Shown one piece after another: positions 1 through 10,894 of a DNA stretch of 64,000 nt; the first letter of the stretch is position 1; each line of letters begins with the position of its first letter. The position numbers and the translations under genes were made by a program. The notes under the pieces are model-generated. The model was not told where the DNA came from. It searched no databases and worked only from the letters and a program-made list of their open reading frames with translations. The stretch is from Tanypteryx hageni. Taxonomy: Eukaryota; Arthropoda; Insecta; Odonata; Petaluridae. The stretch is taken from positions 13,388,516 to 13,452,515 of the forward strand of contig CM054114.1 of the NCBI GenBank assembly GCA_028673005.1, given 5' to 3'.

Positions 1-1245
1 GAATCACACATTCGGCAAGGCAACATCGTTAAAAAAACTTAAAATTTACCAATAAACATGATTTAAAAGTATAACTTGAGCGAACCAAAGTCAAACATCG
101 ACTATAAGAATAAGAATTTATGTTTATTTTTTTTAAAGATGGTTCCTTTCTGAAGATAGTAGGTCAATTACTTCGTACGTAATTTTGCAAAAGAAAAAAA
201 GCCTTCAAGTGAAAAAAGAGATTTTTAAGTGTTCGCACGAAAAAATTAAACTATCTAGTGGTACCCGCAAAAACTTTTGCGAAGTCAGTCAAAAATCTGC
301 ATGTTTAACCGAGCAGTCACCCACGGTTCGGAGATTGATTTATCTTGCAATTACCTACGATTCGTCTGTGAAAATGAGGTTCACTTAATAACGAAGTAAA
401 ACGAAATGATGATGACTTCAACAACAATTAAACTCAATGAATTATAAAGAGGTATACCGCATTACAATCTCGTGCATTACAATCTCGTGTATTCCGTCAG
501 CCAAACCGACTTCTTACGCCGGTGTTTAACGTGGAATATACGGAGAATGCTATCAAGTAGCAAGTCATGGAAGAAGAAACTCTGCAAAAGTGTTTTTTTT
601 TTACTTTTTAAACGTATACATCTTGACTGTTTTTGAGAGTTGTGCCTTGTCACTTTCGCTAGTTTCGTTATGTAACAAATACTATCGAACCGGATAATTT
701 GATAAAGCGGATGAAATCGTCGATTCGAAATTTGTAAATTCACTCGTACTTCTACTATTAGAACCAACGAGTTTGCTTCAGTCCTCCCCAAGCAACCCCT
801 CACTTGGGCAAGAAAACAATTCCATGGGCCTACTCAAGCTATCATCACGACGCAAGAATGACTTAAATAACAATGGCGAATTATAATAATACGTTCGAAC
901 GATCGCCCAAGACGCGGAATAATCTTTGTTAACTCCGGTCGATATGCAATAATACGTCGTATTTTATACAATAATTAACCTTGAAGGCTAAGGTGGCGGC
1001 ACGACAGGAACAGGTACTACATAGTCACCGACTGACACAACATTCACGTAGATATGAAGTTAAAATGCAGTCTGCCGCGAAAGCGGCGCCGCTCAAATTG
1101 TTGGAATACTTTTGGAAATGACTACCTCTCGTAAACTAAGCCCCTTTTTTGCATCGTTTTAATACCTATATTTATTAGATTTCCGAGGTCATTTTTGTCA
1201 TATCGCTGTATTAGCTAGTTGCACATTTTATTTATTATTCCATTT
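1..1245. other. unassigned AT-rich sequence
   Basis: No convincing coding region, RNA gene or repeat is visible. The open frames at 185-388 (+) and 477-803 (-) have no recognisable domain and a composition typical of chance frames. Confidence 0.5.
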
Positions 1246-1314
1246 TGTGGTGTGCCAACCAAAATCGTTCTGCGTGCCAACCTTGGCACTCGTGCCATAG
1301 GTTCGCCATTACTG
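1246..1314 (-). mobile_element. hAT transposon terminus (one end only)
   Basis: Read on the minus strand, the segment begins CAGTAATGGCGAACCTATGG at 1314 and continues with repeated GGCACG/TGCC words. This is the style of a terminal inverted repeat in Charlie-like hAT elements (CAG plus a GCGAACCT-like word). I found no matching opposite end nearby, so this is a solo or truncated end. The family assignment rests on the terminal motif only. Confidence 0.6.
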
Positions 1315-1456
1315 GATTAGGGATATAGATACTCTTGCAGGTTGGTTGATAATTTATATTATTAAATTGTTTTACACAGACAGCCTTTAGTTTGTCAATC
1401 TCATTAGTAAACTTATGTCAAATTTATTGACTAGATCAATCTCATTAAATCTGCCT

Positions 1457-1715
1457 TTATAACGAGTAACTAATTTTCCTATTTTGTATCTCTGCTTTTG
1501 CCCAATGTATGATTAATTTCTCTCCTCTCTCTATACCTTTAGCATTATTTTCTAGGCTTGAGAGTTTGTTTGTATAAAATTCCCTCTTAGATTTCTTGAT
1601 TAGTGCCACAACTTTATTTCTTGAGGCTTTATATTGCATTTTATATTCAGTGTTTATTGGGCAGCTTTTCTATTTCTTAAAGTTTTTTATCCCTTGCATT
1701 TATTTGCTTTAATAG
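1457..1715 (-). pseudogene. LINE ORF2 fragment, Jockey/CR1-like linker region
   Basis: The minus-strand translation contains INARDKKL, then YKASRNKVVALIKKSKREFY. This matches the linker found between the endonuclease and reverse transcriptase domains of Jockey/CR1/L2-type non-LTR retrotransposons (pattern I..RD.L.KK, then RN.V..LIKKAKR.YY). The upstream part needs a frame change and no endonuclease or RT catalytic motif remains, so it is a dead 5'- and 3'-truncated copy. The clade assignment is tentative because only about 60 residues can be aligned. Confidence 0.55.
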
Positions 1716-1811
1716 ATCAACCATAATAATAATAAAAGACGAATATTAAAAATATCTAAGATTTTCACAAACGCCCATAATAGATCACTCAGCAATAAAA
1801 CAACAATCTCG

Positions 1812-2315
1812 AGATAAGTTTAAAGTACGCCTAGAAAAAATACTCAAAACTGAATTAAATGGTAAACATATGATCAAAACATATAATACCTACGCAGTAT
1901 CAATCCTCACCTATTCCTTCGTTATAATATAATGGACAAATACAGACCTTGACTCATTAAACCCACTGAACAGAATGACATGTACTAAGTATCAAATTCA
2001 CCATTATCATTCAGCCGTAGAAAGATTCTCCTTACCCAGAACAGAGCGGAGGCAGAGGATGTATTGACATAAAAAACCTACACTATGAACAAATACAAAA
2101 TCTCCGTCAGTACTTCTCCACTAGACAAGATAGTCCACTACATAAAGCTATCATTTCAATAGATAAATTCGCTACACCACTACAACTACAAAATGAAGAA
2201 TATCACACAAGCAATCATATAAAAACACAAACCCAAAAAATTGATTCCTGGCTAAAAAAACAAAGATTCCAAACAACAATAGAATATTGCAACAATGTAA
2301 TGTATATTATGGTAT
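1812..2315 (+). pseudogene. non-LTR retrotransposon C-terminal fragment, R2-like
   Basis: The plus-strand translation reads, with in-frame stops and a frame change, IKTYNTYAVSILTYSF, then WTNTDLDSLNPLNRM, SAVERFSLPRTE, IDIKNLHYEQIQNLRQYF. This order (A.PVLTYSFG.I.W, then T.TDL..LNR, then RF.LPR..GGRG, then IDI.NLH..Q...LR.YF) is the region downstream of the RT active site in R2/R4-type site-specific LINEs. A stop falls within the LTYSF..II.W block and the ERR-GR junction is frameshifted, so the copy is inactive. The RT active-site block itself is not present in this stretch. The exact clade (R2, R4/Dong, NeSL) cannot be settled by eye. Confidence 0.65.
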
Positions 2316-2380
2316 TACTGATAATATGTTATTTATGCATTGATATATGCTGTTATGTTGTAAACATGTTCTTAGCTTTA

Positions 2381-2472
2381 CTCAGTAGGTTTCGGAGGTT
2401 TTTCCCACACCCCCCTTCTTGTGTGGGTGGTTTCCTGCAATGGTTTTTTTTACAAGGATAAACTTAGAAGGA
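2381..2472 (+). repeat. LINE 3'-UTR fragment shared with 8.79 kb and 49.3 kb
   Basis: A block with TTTCGGAGG, TTTTTCCCAC, a GTGGGTG hairpin-like word, CCTGCA and GGTTTTT recurs in the same order at 8790-8860 and, inverted, near 49310-49375. The longer copies end in a tail of the type AATGTAAGAGTGGACCTTAT followed by an A-rich end, as expected of a LINE 3' UTR. This copy is truncated on both sides. Confidence 0.55.
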
Positions 2473-2870
2473 TTACTCAATCCTCCCCTTCTCCCCCTCA
2501 CTCCGCCCTCTCTCTCTCTCGCCACCCCCTCACTTCGTACCACCCTCCACCAACTCCCTCTACACCACTCGCATTCACCCACCTCGCACCGTGTGATGGA
2601 TGTCGAGGGAAGGAAAGGGACGACACAGCGGTGGATCTGGTCGGCGTCATTAATACGTCTGGGAAAATTGCACGCCCCACACCTGTCCGCCGAGTCTTGT
2701 CCCCCCATCCACCGCCCCCTTACCGCGCTCTCCACAGTCACGCCCATGCACCCGGGCGTGCGTGCGTGCGCGCCTCCCTCGCAGGCGTGACGAGGGCGTG
2801 CTTGTCGATTTGGGAGAAAAACGTCTCTGTGCGAAGCTCGCGATCGTTTGTTGCGCGCCGGGTAGTTATA
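2473..2870. other. pyrimidine-rich, GC-rich sequence without a recognised gene
   Basis: CT-rich tracts (2480-2580) pass into a GC-rich segment with CpGs. All six frames are partly open because of base composition, and none of the translations shows a domain. A short (TA)n run lies at 2868-2880. Confidence 0.5.
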
Positions 2871-3479
2871 TATATATATTAATTCCGCCGCCACCCTCTT
2901 CTGTGACCCCCTGCCATCGATCTTTAGGCTTAGAAAGATCGAGATCGCGTTGGCGTTTGGATCTAAGGGATCGAGAGACAATGTACCGTAGGAGGCGATT
3001 AATATCCTTTGTCCGAAGAATAGAAACCTTTCGCATCAGCGGCCGATTCAAGGTTAGGGTGATTTTGGGGGATAACCCTCCAATCTCAATCGTCACTTCA
3101 TATCAATCAGCACACGAAGAGAAACATTCAAAAACACACCCATAGTTTTCTTAGCAATTATTACAAAAAAATCTTGTACTTATAAATTCAGCAGAAATAT
3201 TATTTAAAATACATTTATTCAATTAAAAGGAATTCGTTGAAGTATTTACACACGAAAATGCACAGAGAAATAAAAAATAAAATTAGAAAAAATTAATAAT
3301 TCGAATTAGACACATTTACAACCAAGTGCGATATTTCTTAAGGTATTTACATGGAGACGTGTAGATGAATAATAAAATATACACATTGAAAATATAGACA
3401 TAAGATTTAAGTTAAATGCATGCTTAAAATAATATAATCTTAGATGGCGAAAAGAAATAAAGTTATAGAACTATCTTCC
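2871..3479. other. AT-rich intergenic sequence
   Basis: Nothing recognisable. The stretch from about 3140 to 3470 is strongly AT-rich and directly precedes the 3' end of the minus-strand hAT relic. Confidence 0.4.
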
Positions 3480-6050
3480 TGGCTTTTAATGCAGCAGAAT
3501 GTCTAATCGTTTCTTCAAAATCAAAATGCTATAAAAATATATGTAAATGTAAATATAAGACTGTTTTCGCTTGGGATTGGGGCATATGTACAGTAACATT
3601 TCTTTGGGCGAAGGATTCGGAATTCTTCTGGACATGGCTTTCAATCCATCGAAAAGGTCATGAGCAACTATGTCTCTTTCCGCGACATCTGTTAGAATGG
3701 CTTTCAAATTCATACAACATTTCCTAGAATAACCATCTTCGAAATTATCTGACTTCTGTAAATTGAACAAGTGGCCAATATTCTTCTAACTGCTGAAATC
3801 ACTCAGTGGCGGATGAAATTACTGTATCGAGAATGGTGTTAAAGATATTATTTCTAAATTGTTGCTCAGAATCGTTCATTGGGTCATCGGGTGTTTCATA
3901 GACGAACTGTGCTTTTGTACGACGGTTTCTATTATTTCCTTCTTGGGAATAGTCTGCTGTTAAATCTTCAGCAAATTTACTGGCTGTTTCTTTTAATTTG
4001 AAGTTTTTTTCCATTCTATATGCCTCTAAAAAGACAGATTTAATGGTTTTAGAGATTCAACTATATCCGTTGAAATCCTTTGCAGGAACTTATTAGAAAT
4101 ATTAATTTCGTACAAAATATCGTACAAAACCACAATGCTGCAGATAAATTCAAAGGAGCATATCCTTCCAGCGATAACTTTTGTCTCAACCCTGGTTTTG
4201 GTGCCGCGTTGTCCCAATGGACGGCAGGGCTTCATAAATCTCTACAATTTGATACCTAACCGATTTAACAGCGTCCGAACAACTTTCTCAACGAGTTGCA
4301 ATTAAAGGTTTTACAGTTAAATCAGAAACACGTTTCAAAAGAATGTTCCAGCGGTGAGTAGACGAGGATAAAACAAAATGATCAAAACGGAACTTATGAT
4401 GCCTACTTTCCGCATAATTATTTATTTAATACTCATATAGGTTTTAATAGCTTTAAAATCACCGCGGATGAGTTGCTCTTTCTGTTCCAAAATTTCATAA
4501 TTTAGCGTTATAAAATATTACAAATACATTGAAACGGAAAACTACATTCTCCACGGGCATTTACTATGTGGCAAAAATAACGCGTGCATGTACTAGACAA
4601 CTGAATCCGAGTCCAAAAGTATTCGTTGCGATGGCAACTCTCGTAATGAACGATAAAAACTGCAAAAACGCCAGTATTTACGCGAAATTCGAAGAAATGC
4701 AATCGATAGGCATTTTTCTACGATAAAAATTTAAATCTCCATTCTTTTTTTCAGAGAATAGTTCAAATTCCACTCCGATGTTACAATTCTAAGATATTTT
4801 AATGTGCAAGAGAAAATTACCCTGTACGATGGATTTCAGATTTCTCATGTAAATTAAATGGGAAGGATAGTTCCTAGAATTGAACCCGGGACTTCAATCT
4901 TCGCAACAAAAACTATCCTCGGGAGTTCGGCCCCAGTAGCAAGAGATTTCTACCAAATCCATTGGTTCAAAAGTTAATAGGGGGGGGGGGCGGACAGACA
5001 GACGGGCAGACAGACACGAAGACGAAATTATAAGCCTATTTCCATTTTGGAAAGTAAGCTAAAAATATAAATGTATTGGAATGCTTAAAAAAACTGAAAA
5101 GCTTCCATGTTACAATTTGCGGCATCATTAAGAACTTTATTAAAAAAATGGGTGCTATAAGGCACAAAAAATACTCGTGGGTATTAATTCTTAATCAAAG
5201 TTTGAATTCCACACTTTTCCCCTAATATTTAGGGCCCATTATCATATCCCTGTCCACGCATATCATTCAAATTTATATTTGGTTATTCAAGCTTTGTCAA
5301 AACTATTGTTTCCATTCCTGCTCCACTGGAATTTTGGATACTAACAAAGCTAATACGTCGTTCTTCTGTTTGTATTGTTACGCAATCCAGTGTTCCTTTC
5401 TTGTGTGTTCACTAATCTTATGATATGAGTAATTTGTTCTAAATGGGAGATATCTGGGGTACAATCTATTATAATCGAAAAATATTTGTCTTTTTCATTT
5501 AATTTAAAACGGCATCTTTAATTTTATTTCCTAATAGAGATATAAATTCGTTTTGAACTGTGTTTCCTAGGTAAGATGTATGAGTAACTTTGCTTTTGAT
5601 TCTATTGAGTTGCCTTTTCATAACTTCACGAAACTGCTAATAATTCGATTATTAAAAAATTGACGTTTTTTGCATAAAGTGTCAGTTGAACCTTTGAAAG
5701 CCATATTCTCCGTAACAAGAAATTTGAACACGGCGATTAAACGTTTTAGAACTTCTACCAGTGCTGTTTTTCAACTCTCATTAAACTTTGCATATCTTTA
5801 TCAATTGTAAGATCAGTTTTGTCTTTTCTCGAAACCTAACCTTATTTGGAAACCATTATAATGTTCTTGACTTCTTCCGTGACGGTGCAGAACCGAAGGT
5901 ATATGTTTCCAAACGTTATTTGCCTCCGAAGTTAAAGAAAATTTCGAATTACAAAATAATTTACAACAAAAACAAAGCTCTACATCTTTTGGGCAATCTA
6001 TTATTTCGCTCTTCATAGCTCAATACTCGAGTGTAACAGGATACATCGAA
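3480..6050 (-). pseudogene. hAT transposase pseudogene, TTF zinc finger plus DUF4371 type
   Basis: Read from about 6020 down to 3480, the minus strand gives the blocks of a TTF/DUF4371 (ZMYM-like) hAT transposase in the right order: CPKDVELCFCCKLF and WKHIPSVLHRHGRSQEH (TTF-type finger); KNKTIDKDMQ and EKQHW; YLGNTVQNEFISLLG; NIFRL then TPDISH; NLNDMRGQGYDNGP (the conserved RGQGYDNGA block); LNDAANCNMEAFSFF; later VSDLTVKPL, ICSFEFICSIVVLYDILYE, and QFVYETPDDP to NTILDTVISS. Many stops and frame changes separate the blocks and about 300 bp of foreign sequence interrupts it near 4740-5050. The C-terminal hATC dimerisation region (AERSFSKLK block) is not found. Such proteins cut and paste DNA in the nucleus; this copy cannot. 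The family call is secure because of the RGQGYDNG and TPDISH blocks. Confidence 0.85.
4740..5050. repeat. insertion or divergent segment inside the hAT relic
   Basis: This stretch breaks the hAT reading blocks. It holds a run of ten G at 4981-4990 followed by (AGAC/GGAC)n-like sequence. The complement of 4885-4895 contains GGTTCAATTCT, a weak match to a pol III B box. A SINE or LINE tail inserted in the hAT is possible, but neither ends nor target duplication could be fixed. Confidence 0.3.
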
Positions 6051-6410
6051 AAAATCTTTTGTTATTCTCTTTTGGAAAATTTAACTGTTTTAGCTGTGAA
6101 GGGAGACGTTTTCTTATCAAAATATCTAACGCTGTACTCTTTAGCTTTGGCCATAAAATGTATCATCGTTTTAAATATTGAACGGACAACGTGAAAATAT
6201 ATTTTTATGATAAAATACTCCATTAAAAATACTTACTGGCACTTATTGTACAAAATATCCAAAATGTTAATTCCAATTCGAAGACACCTGACTCAAACTA
6301 GAGTTGGCGAGGCACTTGAAACAATATCGGGATTACGTTTACAAACAAATATACGAGAATCTGAAACTTATTTGAACTTAAGTTCCCTTTCGACCCTTAC
6401 GCTCTACATC

Positions 6411-6460
6411 AGTGGTGCCCTGAGTACGGCCCGCGGGCCAGATGCGGTCCGCGAAGAGTT
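6411..6460 (+). mobile_element. hAT transposon terminus
   Basis: CAGTGGTGCCCTGAGTACGG opens a terminus continuing with GGCCCGCGGGCCAGATGCGG. This is the classic CAG-plus-GGCCCGCGGGCC end of a group of hAT elements and MITEs. The palindromic element beginning at 6499 follows almost directly, so the hAT was either interrupted or truncated there. No opposite end is visible. Confidence 0.65.
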
Positions 6461-6498
6461 TTTGTGAGGGTATGATGAGAAACCTATCCGAAAATTTT

Positions 6499-6799
6499 AA
6501 AATATAAGCGAAGGAAATTCTCCAAAGTCAGCCAAACTGATAAAACCCGGTTAAAAGGCCGGATAAAAACAGATGAACCCGGATAAAAACTGGATAAAAC
6601 TTGAGAGCTTGCCACTGGTATTGGTTTCAGTCGCCCTCTCTCAAGTCCCCCCTTCCCCCCTTTTTTAACCCCTGATGATGGTTACTTTGTAACCGAAATA
6701 CGTATTGGTTTTTATCCAGGTTCATCTGTTTTTATCCGGCCTTTTAACCGGGTTTTATCAGTTTGACTGGCTTTGGAGAATTTCCTTCGCTTATATTTT
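6499..6799. mobile_element. palindromic element with 92-bp inverted arms
   Basis: The arms at 6499-6590 and 6708-6799 are near-perfect reverse complements (shared landmarks: AAAATATAAGCGAAGGAAAT, CCAAA, ACTGATAAAACCCGG, GCCGGATAAAAACAG, ATGAACC). The 117-bp centre holds a CT-rich stretch and the hammerhead-like core at 6672-6698. Inverted long-terminal-repeat-like copies with a hammerhead motif are a known feature of Penelope-like elements, so a Penelope remnant is the leading explanation. A simple fold-back MITE is the alternative. No coding sequence is present. Confidence 0.7.
6667..6710 (+). ncRNA. hammerhead ribozyme-like core (type I, Penelope style)
   Basis: The conserved core is CTGATGA at 6672-6678, then a 6-bp stem II (GGTTAC 6680-6685 / GTAACC 6689-6694, loop TTT), then GAAA at 6695-6698. 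The next bases, TACGTA (6699-6704), are self-complementary and followed by TT (possible U16.1-H17), the pattern of minimal stem III hammerheads that act as dimers. A short stem I (CC 6670-6671 with GG 6707-6708) is possible. Core plus perfect stem II is direct observation; activity is inference. Confidence 0.6.
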
Positions 6800-6810
6800 A
6801 TATATTTGCC

Positions 6811-8118
6811 AGTGTAGCTCGCTCTCTTTTACTGCACGAAAAATTTAAGACACAAATTCATATATTCTATGAAAAATTTTATAATAAAATTTTTAATACT
6901 GAAATGTTAACCCTAAAAACCTTATTTAGACTTGATTTTCATTTATATGGCTCCTTAGAACATATAGATAACTTCCATTGTTGTTGTTTGACTTCATAAT
7001 AGAGTTACTACAATGAACGAAAAGTTTGTGGGAATACAGCAACTCCATTTATCACTCGAGATTTATTTTACCTATGTCAACGTGAAACAATTTCACCTTC
7101 TATGTTAGCAATCCTGATGATGGGGGAACAATGAATCACTATTATTTGTGAGATTGTAATGAGAAGAAAAGGTTTTAGGGTTATTTTAAAAACATTTCTC
7201 ATGACTTTTGTTTTTAATTAGTATCCCGCTCTAAGCACTCGAATATTCGAGAATATTTTAAAGGAGCTCTCGATGATATAATATTACAACAGTTATTTGT
7301 ACTTCAAAGTAAATGAAATCATGTTATTCTGGAAGTGAAACAACATAAAGGTTATTATTCTACATTTACTTGGTAAGATCCGCTAAACATGAATGACGGA
7401 AAAATAGAGCACTGAAAAAACCCGTGTTCTATGGAAAACACTTCTTCGCGGTCAGCTCCCTTTGTTGGAAATTCCGCTGTCGAGAGAGAGACGACGAATT
7501 CGCTTCCTTTACAGAATTATTTGCCCGCCGAAAGAAGTCTTAAGTTCACACTCATTGTGTTTCTGTGCAGAATTTTCGTGAGCAACGTTATTTTGGCTCA
7601 ATTCAAGAGCTTCGTCCAATCGCAGCTCTCAGCGAATCAACGGGAAAAGTATTTTTCTGGTTGGCAGTTACAGCAAGGTGCTACAATTTCCGCCAATTAA
7701 AAATTTAATCCCAAATTCCAACAAATTTCATAACTTCCACGTTGAGAAATGTTGAGCATTTCGATAGCAATTTTCAAGTCTGTATAAATTCTACGAAAAA
7801 ACCACTGGATTAATAACGTTTCCCGATTAATTGCATTATTAATAGCTTCAGGAAGATATAATTAGATGATAACATCGTTTAAACTCATCGCTTCATGCCA
7901 TTAAAGTACCTCGACCGGAGTTTTGCCCTTAGAATCTAAGATCAGTCAGTCGACTTCGGAGGCTAACAGTTAATGAGAACAATAAAAATTTGGTTTATTT
8001 ATTATTTAGAAGACATATGAATATTTAACCTTAATTTTGTTTGAACATAATTCTATAAATTATAATAACAATCTCTTAAAAATAGTATCACTTCAAAAGC
8101 CATACTTCATTTATTTAA
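6811..8118. other. AT-rich sequence without a recognised gene
   Basis: The 89-residue open frame at 7431-7700 (+) has a hydrophobic stretch (LIVFLCRIFVSNVIL) but no recognised family and no partner exon. Nothing else stands out. Confidence 0.4.
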
Positions 8119-8340
8119 TTAGAATTTGTATTTTGAACTACTTCTAGCAGTCTCCAAAAGATCTGGTTTTGATAGCAAAAAGGCATGGAGGTCTTTACAA
8201 GGGCAATTAAAATTGGTGCATACTTGAATTCCTGCCTTGACATGATCTACACTTAATTTGTTTCGACTTTTACACAACAATGCGTTAATAACATTGAACA
8301 CACGTTCGCGGGCTGCGTTGGATACTGGAACTGAAAGCAC
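8119..8340 (-). pseudogene. hAT transposase C-terminal (hATC dimerisation) fragment
   Basis: The 73-residue minus-strand frame has SVPVSNAARERVFNVINAL, then KSRNKLSVDHVKAGIQV and CPCKDLHAF. This fits the hATC block of hAT transposases (P.SNA..ER.FS.(M/L)N..K...RN.(L/M)..(D/E)). The reading ends at the stop by 8119. Upstream (above 8345) it runs into pyrimidine-rich low-complexity DNA with no more transposase, so only the last exon or end of a truncated element is left. Confidence 0.8.
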
Positions 8341-8374
8341 AAACGTTACAATTTTCTTTAATTCACTAATAAAT

Positions 8375-8640
8375 CTCCACCCCTCACTCTCTCACCCCTC
8401 CCAAAACCCTTTTCCTCTCCCCTCTCCCACCCTCTCCCTCACTTTCCCTGCGTCCTCCTACTCCCTCATCATCCTATAACCCTCTTTCCCTCATCCTGTC
8501 CCTCTACTCTCTCATTTTTCCTCCCTCTCCATCCTCCCTCTCTCTCCCTCCCTCTTGCATAATCTCTCTCTCCCTTTCTGTCTCTCACGCTCTCTCTCTC
8601 TCTTTTCCCTTTTATTTTCCCATTGATAAATAGGTCTCTC
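8375..8640 (+). repeat. CT-rich low-complexity tract
   Basis: Irregular CCCTC/TCTC/CTCC tract of about 260 bp. It gives open frames by composition only. Confidence 0.8.
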
Positions 8641-8789
8641 ATACATTCATTGCCATTTTATTTTAAATGTTTTTCTCGTTTATTTATTAATTAATATTAT
8701 TATATTTTTTACCTGCTATATTAACATATAATTTTTGATTTTTCAGTTTTTTGTGTTATTGTATCATTCATATTGTTCTTTTATGTATC

Positions 8790-9112
8790 TAGGTTTTCGG
8801 AGGGGTTTTTCCACCCCCTTCACTTCGTGGGTGTTTGTCCTGCATGGGTTTTTACTAGGTTGGCCAAGCCAGGTCCTTCCTAGAGTTTTTCCCACAAATA
8901 CCTTGTCTTTCTTAGAAGTTTTCCTGAATATGTACCTATCTATCTGTATGTATTAGCATTTTATCATCCTAATCGTTTTGGATGTAATTTAATGTATTTT
9001 AATATAATGTAACATATAACTGACGAAGGGTTAAATGTAAGAGTGGACCTTATAGTCTAAATAAATACATAAAAATACAATAAAGACATTTATCTATCTA
9101 TCTATTTATCTC
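8790..9112 (+). mobile_element. LINE 3'-UTR and tail
   Basis: The same block as at 2381-2472 is followed by TTTTAATATAATGTAACATA, GGGTTAAATGTAAGAGTGG, ACCTTATAGTCTAAATAAAT and an A-rich, TATC-repeat end. Related ends occur at 27149-27190, 35226-35290 (-) and 49085-49385 (-). The order UTR, short conserved end, then simple repeat is typical of a 5'-truncated non-LTR retrotransposon. No ORF remains. Confidence 0.65.
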
Positions 9113-9290
9113 TCCCTCCCTCACCCTATCCATTCCTCCCTCACCCTATCCATTCCTCCCTCACCCTCCCCCCCTCTACCTCTGCCCCCACTCCCTTCCT
9201 CTCTCTCCCTTCCATTTCCTCCCTTCCCCTCCATCCACCTCCCTCTCCCCCAAAACCTCTTTCCCCCTCCTCCTCCCTTTCTCGTGGCGA
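9113..9290 (+). repeat. CT-rich tract with 20-bp tandem repeats
   Basis: The unit CCCTATCCATTCCTCCCTCA occurs twice in exact tandem from about 9124, with a partial copy on each side, then decays into irregular CT-rich sequence. Confidence 0.75.
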
Positions 9291-9651
9291 AACACGTTCC
9301 TCGTATTATTTCCCTCGCTATTATGTTAAAACTTTGAAATTGAGCGGCAGATTGCTTTTAATGCATCCGCGTGCAATTATTGCCGGAAAACGCTTTCCGC
9401 TGAGGACGCCGTGAAAGTCATTTCCGCGTGATTTGAATTTTAAGAGAGAGAGAAGGAAATATAAGGAAATACTGCTATTATTATAAAATTTATTTGCTAC
9501 ATTTGACACGCCAAGCCTAAATAGCTACATCTTTCAGGCGTTTGATCACATACTAATAAAGCGCAATTTTTTGGAATTGAAAAAACTAGCTTATTCCATA
9601 AATCATTTCGCTTACAATTGCCCACATAACAACCGTACTTATCTACTCTTC

Positions 9652-10313
9652 ACTTTCTCCATAGTAGTATACGGGTAGTATTGTTTTCATGAAAAAATTG
9701 ATTTCGAGATTTCAACGGAAACACGTTTTTGTCCTCAGAACAACGTTTTGACCATTTTCTCGATGTATGTGCGTGTGTATATGTGACAAGAATTTTGTGC
9801 GTGCTCTAACTCAAATCACCGCGAAATTTTATATTTGATCTTTTTTTAAAGGAGCAAGAGTTGTTTAGCTTTTTGGTACAAAATCTGTCAGCCTTAAGTG
9901 GGCGTTTACTATTGTCATTTAACCGTTTTTTATATTTGCTTTAATACGTGATCATTGTAAAAAAAGTGCTGGTATAAAAGTTGTAGGAAATTTAATTATC
10001 CACAACGTTTGTTCGAAACACTTTCCCATTTAATGCGCTTTAAAAGATATTTTAAATATTATAGTTTTAGCTACCACCATCACACCACCTGGAGGTGACT
10101 TTTCCAAACACTTGACGCTTAGTTACGTGTTAGTAACACACATTTTTATGCTTAATTGTTGCAGCTTCGTGGCGCTATCCAATATCAGAAGGCAACGGTA
10201 TGAGTTTATGCATGTTCTTTGTAAGGTCTTTAAAGTTTCTCGCAGTTCCTAAAATATTTATTATCATTCAACCTATTTGGAATTTTTAGAAATATTACAG
10301 GTATGGAGAAAGT
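9652..10313 (+). mobile_element. repeat family ACTTTCTCC, copy A (662 bp)
   Basis: Starts ACTTTCTCCATAG and ends TATGGAGAAAGT, so the ends are inverted over about 12 bp. The same sequence, in the same orientation, is found at 39901-40507 (copy B, right-truncated) and 54130-55034 (copy C, interrupted by a SINE). Shared landmarks are TTTTCATGAAAAAA, GATTTCGAGAT, GACCATTTTCTCGATG, GTGCTCTAACTCAAA and ACGCTTAGTTACG. There is no open frame of note. It behaves as a non-autonomous DNA element; the superfamily is not clear. Confidence 0.7.
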
Positions 10314-10894
10314 CATGCGGTGGCCACATCGGATTTAGTTTTTAATATTTTTGAAATATATTTTTAATTTTTCTTCACAAATTTCCATGGCGTTATTTTA
10401 AGGTATCATCGGATACGCGCCATTGTTTTTTAAACGGATGCTGACTGCGGGTAAATGAGTGATAGGATGGCATTGTCATGCATCATTATTTTCCAATTCG
10501 AATAAGGCTCTCTTAATATATCCGATATTTCACTCAACGCGTCTCTAAGCGACGCCTGGCGTTATTCGCAGGCATTCGATCATCCATCGAGGCCCGAACA
10601 AAAACCATCGCCTTTATCGCCGAAAACGGAAGTCATTTTTCAAAAGGGCCGCGTAGTAATTCATGCGTCAGATGCGACGGAAGAGGGTTCCGAATACGGT
10701 CAATATTGCGCGTAAAATACCCAAAGTTTTCCGCGCGGCGTGGGAGTGCCTATGGGATCCATTCCCCTCTCACCGAGTGGCGCAAAATTACTCGTTTTGG
10801 ACGCGGCCAACGGTCTCCGCCCTCAAAGCACTCTTCCAGACGCTCCGTCCCTTAATGGGAGTGCGCCCTTATGCTTCGGGTACTATGACCTTCC
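10314..10894. other. unassigned sequence
   Basis: Nothing recognised. The end shared with copy C extends about 13 bp past the inverted end (GGTGGCCACATC), so the true boundary of copy A may be slightly further right. Confidence 0.35.

Noticed and set aside
7111..7150. Second CTGATGATGG word as a hammerhead core
   Set aside because: No stem II and no GAAA at the right place follow it.
7431..7700. 89-codon frame with a hydrophobic stretch
   Set aside because: No start context, partner exon or family; could be chance.
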